Shown: positions 5,200 through 6,169 of the stretch, one piece after another
Layout: each line of letters starts with the position of its first letter
How positions within the stretch are numbered: the stretch's first letter is position 1
Source: Acidiferrobacterales bacterium
Lineage (GTDB): Bacteria; Pseudomonadota; Gammaproteobacteria; Acidiferrobacterales; Sulfurifustaceae
Length of the DNA: 6,169 nt
Assembly: GCA_919902095.1 (NCBI GenBank)
Contig: CAKKQL010000132.1
Location: 1-6,169 of the forward strand
Reading direction: 5' to 3'
Position numbers and translations under genes: made by a program
The notes under the pieces: model-generated
The model's input: the letters and a program-made list of their open reading frames with translations, nothing else
What the model was told of the DNA's origin: nothing
Databases searched by the model: none

Positions 5200-5598
5200 C
5201 TAGCGATCGGCGATCGGCGGGTGATATATGATCTGGACGACGTTGCCGTCCGGGTCGCGGCAGTAAAAACTGCGTGCGCCGTCGCGGTGGGTCTTGGGCG
5301 CCTTCACAATCGTCACGCCGTTTTCCCTGAGAAAGCCATGCCAGGCATCCACCTGGCCCGGCATGCGAATAATGAAGCCGATATGGTCGAGCCGCTGTGA
5401 CGCCGCCGGCGCGAACCCCGGCGGCGCGCGGTGCAAGGCGAGATTGTCGTTGCCGCCGCTGAGGTAAACGTTATCCGCGTCCGGGCGCCACTCCACCTGC
5501 ATCCCGAGCAACTCCACGTAGAAGCGTTCGCAGGCTTCCAGATTTTTCACATTAAGCGCCACGTGCCGCAGCCCGACGGTAGCCTCCGGCCGTTTCAT
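5200..5598 (-). CDS. VOC-family (glyoxalase/dioxygenase-like) protein
   Basis: This 132-residue protein belongs to the vicinal oxygen chelate superfamily, made of two beta-alpha-beta-beta-beta modules that usually bind a divalent metal. Module one begins LRHVALNVKNLEACERFYVELLGMQVEW (residues 10-37). Module two begins LDHIGFII (70-77) and ends FYCRDPDGNVVQIIYHPP (111-128). Candidate metal ligands are His12, His72 and Gln122; the last is Gln where many members have Glu, and Gln can serve as a ligand. The substrate cannot be assigned. The start is well supported: GGAGGT (complement of 5604-5609) lies 5 nt before the ATG. The ATG overlaps the stop of the upstream DUF885 gene in an ATGA junction, so the two are probably translationally coupled. 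The gene ends 20 bases from the convergent glycosyltransferase gene. Confidence 0.88.
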   Translation of the reverse strand: MKRPEATVGLRHVALNVKNLEACERFYVELLGMQVEWRPDADNVYLSGGNDNLALHRAPPGFAPAASQRLDHIGFIIRMPGQVDAWHGFLRENGVTIVKAPKTHRDGARSFYCRDPDGNVVQIIYHPPIADR

Positions 5599-6169
5599 GC
5601 CACACCTCCAAACACGCGCTGCCTGGCCTCACACCACGCCGGTTCGCCGAACGCGTGCCGGATAACGAGCGGCAGCGCGACCGAGCCCACGGAGAGCAGT
5701 TTGTCGTGAAAAATTTTCAGCGGCAATGGCAATGACGCGCGGCGCAGGTGATCCCGCAACGCGTTAATCAGCGCCCAACCGGTGGCGTACCCGAGCGGCA
5801 CGGTGGGTGCCTGGCTGTACCAGGTGAGTTCGGCCAGCGCCTGCGAACGCGGAAAGCCGAGTTCCGTCACCAGCCTGTCCGCGGCGGTTTCCAGGCTGGT
5901 GTTGCGCGTGTGAATCTCGATGTCGATCAGGATGCGCAGCGCGCGCCACAGGCGGTCGCGCAACAGGATCACGCGGCTCTCGGGGCGGTTGAGAAATCCT
6001 TCTTCGTGCATCAACTGCTCGCTGTAAAGCGCCCAGCCCTCGTAAAACGTGGCCGAGGCATTGAGCAGGCGCGGCCGGCGGCGCGCCGCCGGATTCAGGT
6101 TGGCGGTGACGAACTGCAAATGATGCCCGGGCCAGGCCTCGTGCACGCAGGTGTGCATGAGTCCGATGT
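5595..6169 (-). CDS. DUF885-family protein, C-terminal part (runs off the window)
   Basis: Only the last 191 or so residues are visible; the gene continues past the right edge, where the frame is open through 6169. The fragment contains HEAWPGHHLQ (6114-6143) and, about 26 residues later, EGWALYSEQL (6012-6041), the paired motifs of DUF885 proteins. These are generally regarded as putative zinc-dependent hydrolases or peptidases of roughly 550-600 residues, often secreted or lipoprotein. The C-terminus (PTVPLGYATGWALINALRDHL, then FHDKLLSVGSVALPLVIRHAFG) also fits. The N-terminus and any signal peptide are outside the window. An apparent ATG at 6156-6158 is internal and not a real start. The stop codon overlaps the VOC start by four bases (5595-5598). 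Confidence 0.85.
   Translation of the reverse strand, partial: IGLMHTCVHEAWPGHHLQFVTANLNPAARRRPRLLNASATFYEGWALYSEQLMHEEGFLNRPESRVILLRDRLWRALRILIDIEIHTRNTSLETAADRLVTELGFPRSQALAELTWYSQAPTVPLGYATGWALINALRDHLRRASLPLPLKIFHDKLLSVGSVALPLVIRHAFGEPAWCEARQRVFGGVA

Noticed and set aside
5189..5200. GGGC-CGGG-GCCC palindrome between the convergent glycosyltransferase and VOC genes as a terminator
   Set aside because: The stem is only four pairs and no T-run follows on either strand, so it is not a credible intrinsic terminator.
5204..5217. Tandem CGATCGG repeat at the VOC 3' end
   Set aside because: It is only two units inside the final codons, and the unit does not match the heptamer family found elsewhere.

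Overview
The window looks like chromosomal DNA from a GC-rich gammaproteobacterium, or possibly a related ubiquinone-using proteobacterium. The evidence is the rplM-rpsI ribosomal pair, a Coq7-type demethoxyubiquinone hydroxylase (largely a proteobacterial and mitochondrial enzyme), a GlcF-like iron-sulfur protein and tight gene packing. There is no phage, IS, CRISPR, tRNA or rRNA. I cannot name the genus from the sequence.

Layout, left to right. The minus strand carries rpsI (S9) and rplM (L13) as a two-gene operon. A gene-free stretch of about 650 bases (888-1538) follows. It holds the rplM leader with a tandem heptamer repeat, a block of short GC-rich hairpins, a near-perfect intrinsic terminator, a hairpin and a consensus-like sigma70 promoter. 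The last three all point the same way (minus strand) and together outline a small RNA gene of about 110-150 nt. Next comes a short thioredoxin-fold [2Fe-2S] ferredoxin gene (minus), divergent from a GlcF-like protein with two 4Fe-4S sites and two CCG domains (plus). Then come coq7 (plus) and a GT-B-type glycosyltransferase gene (plus). Convergent to these are a VOC-family gene and the 3' third of a DUF885 gene that runs off the right edge; the last two overlap by four bases (ATGA) and are probably cotranslated.

Functionally, the centre has a redox and respiratory flavour: an electron-transfer ferredoxin, a subunit of a 2-hydroxyacid oxidase that would feed the quinone pool, and a ubiquinone biosynthesis hydroxylase. 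The other genes look like unrelated housekeeping or accessory functions.

The least ordinary signals are non-coding. A 7-bp-period repeat (roughly T-Y-G-N-N-Y-C) occurs at four sites. Two of them flank the rplM-rpsI operon. The other two face each other across the glcF/coq7 junction, where they encode the last residues of the GlcF-like protein and occupy the whole coq7 ribosome-binding region. The second signal is the candidate small RNA, which carries a doubled anti-Shine-Dalgarno-like motif between its two hairpins.
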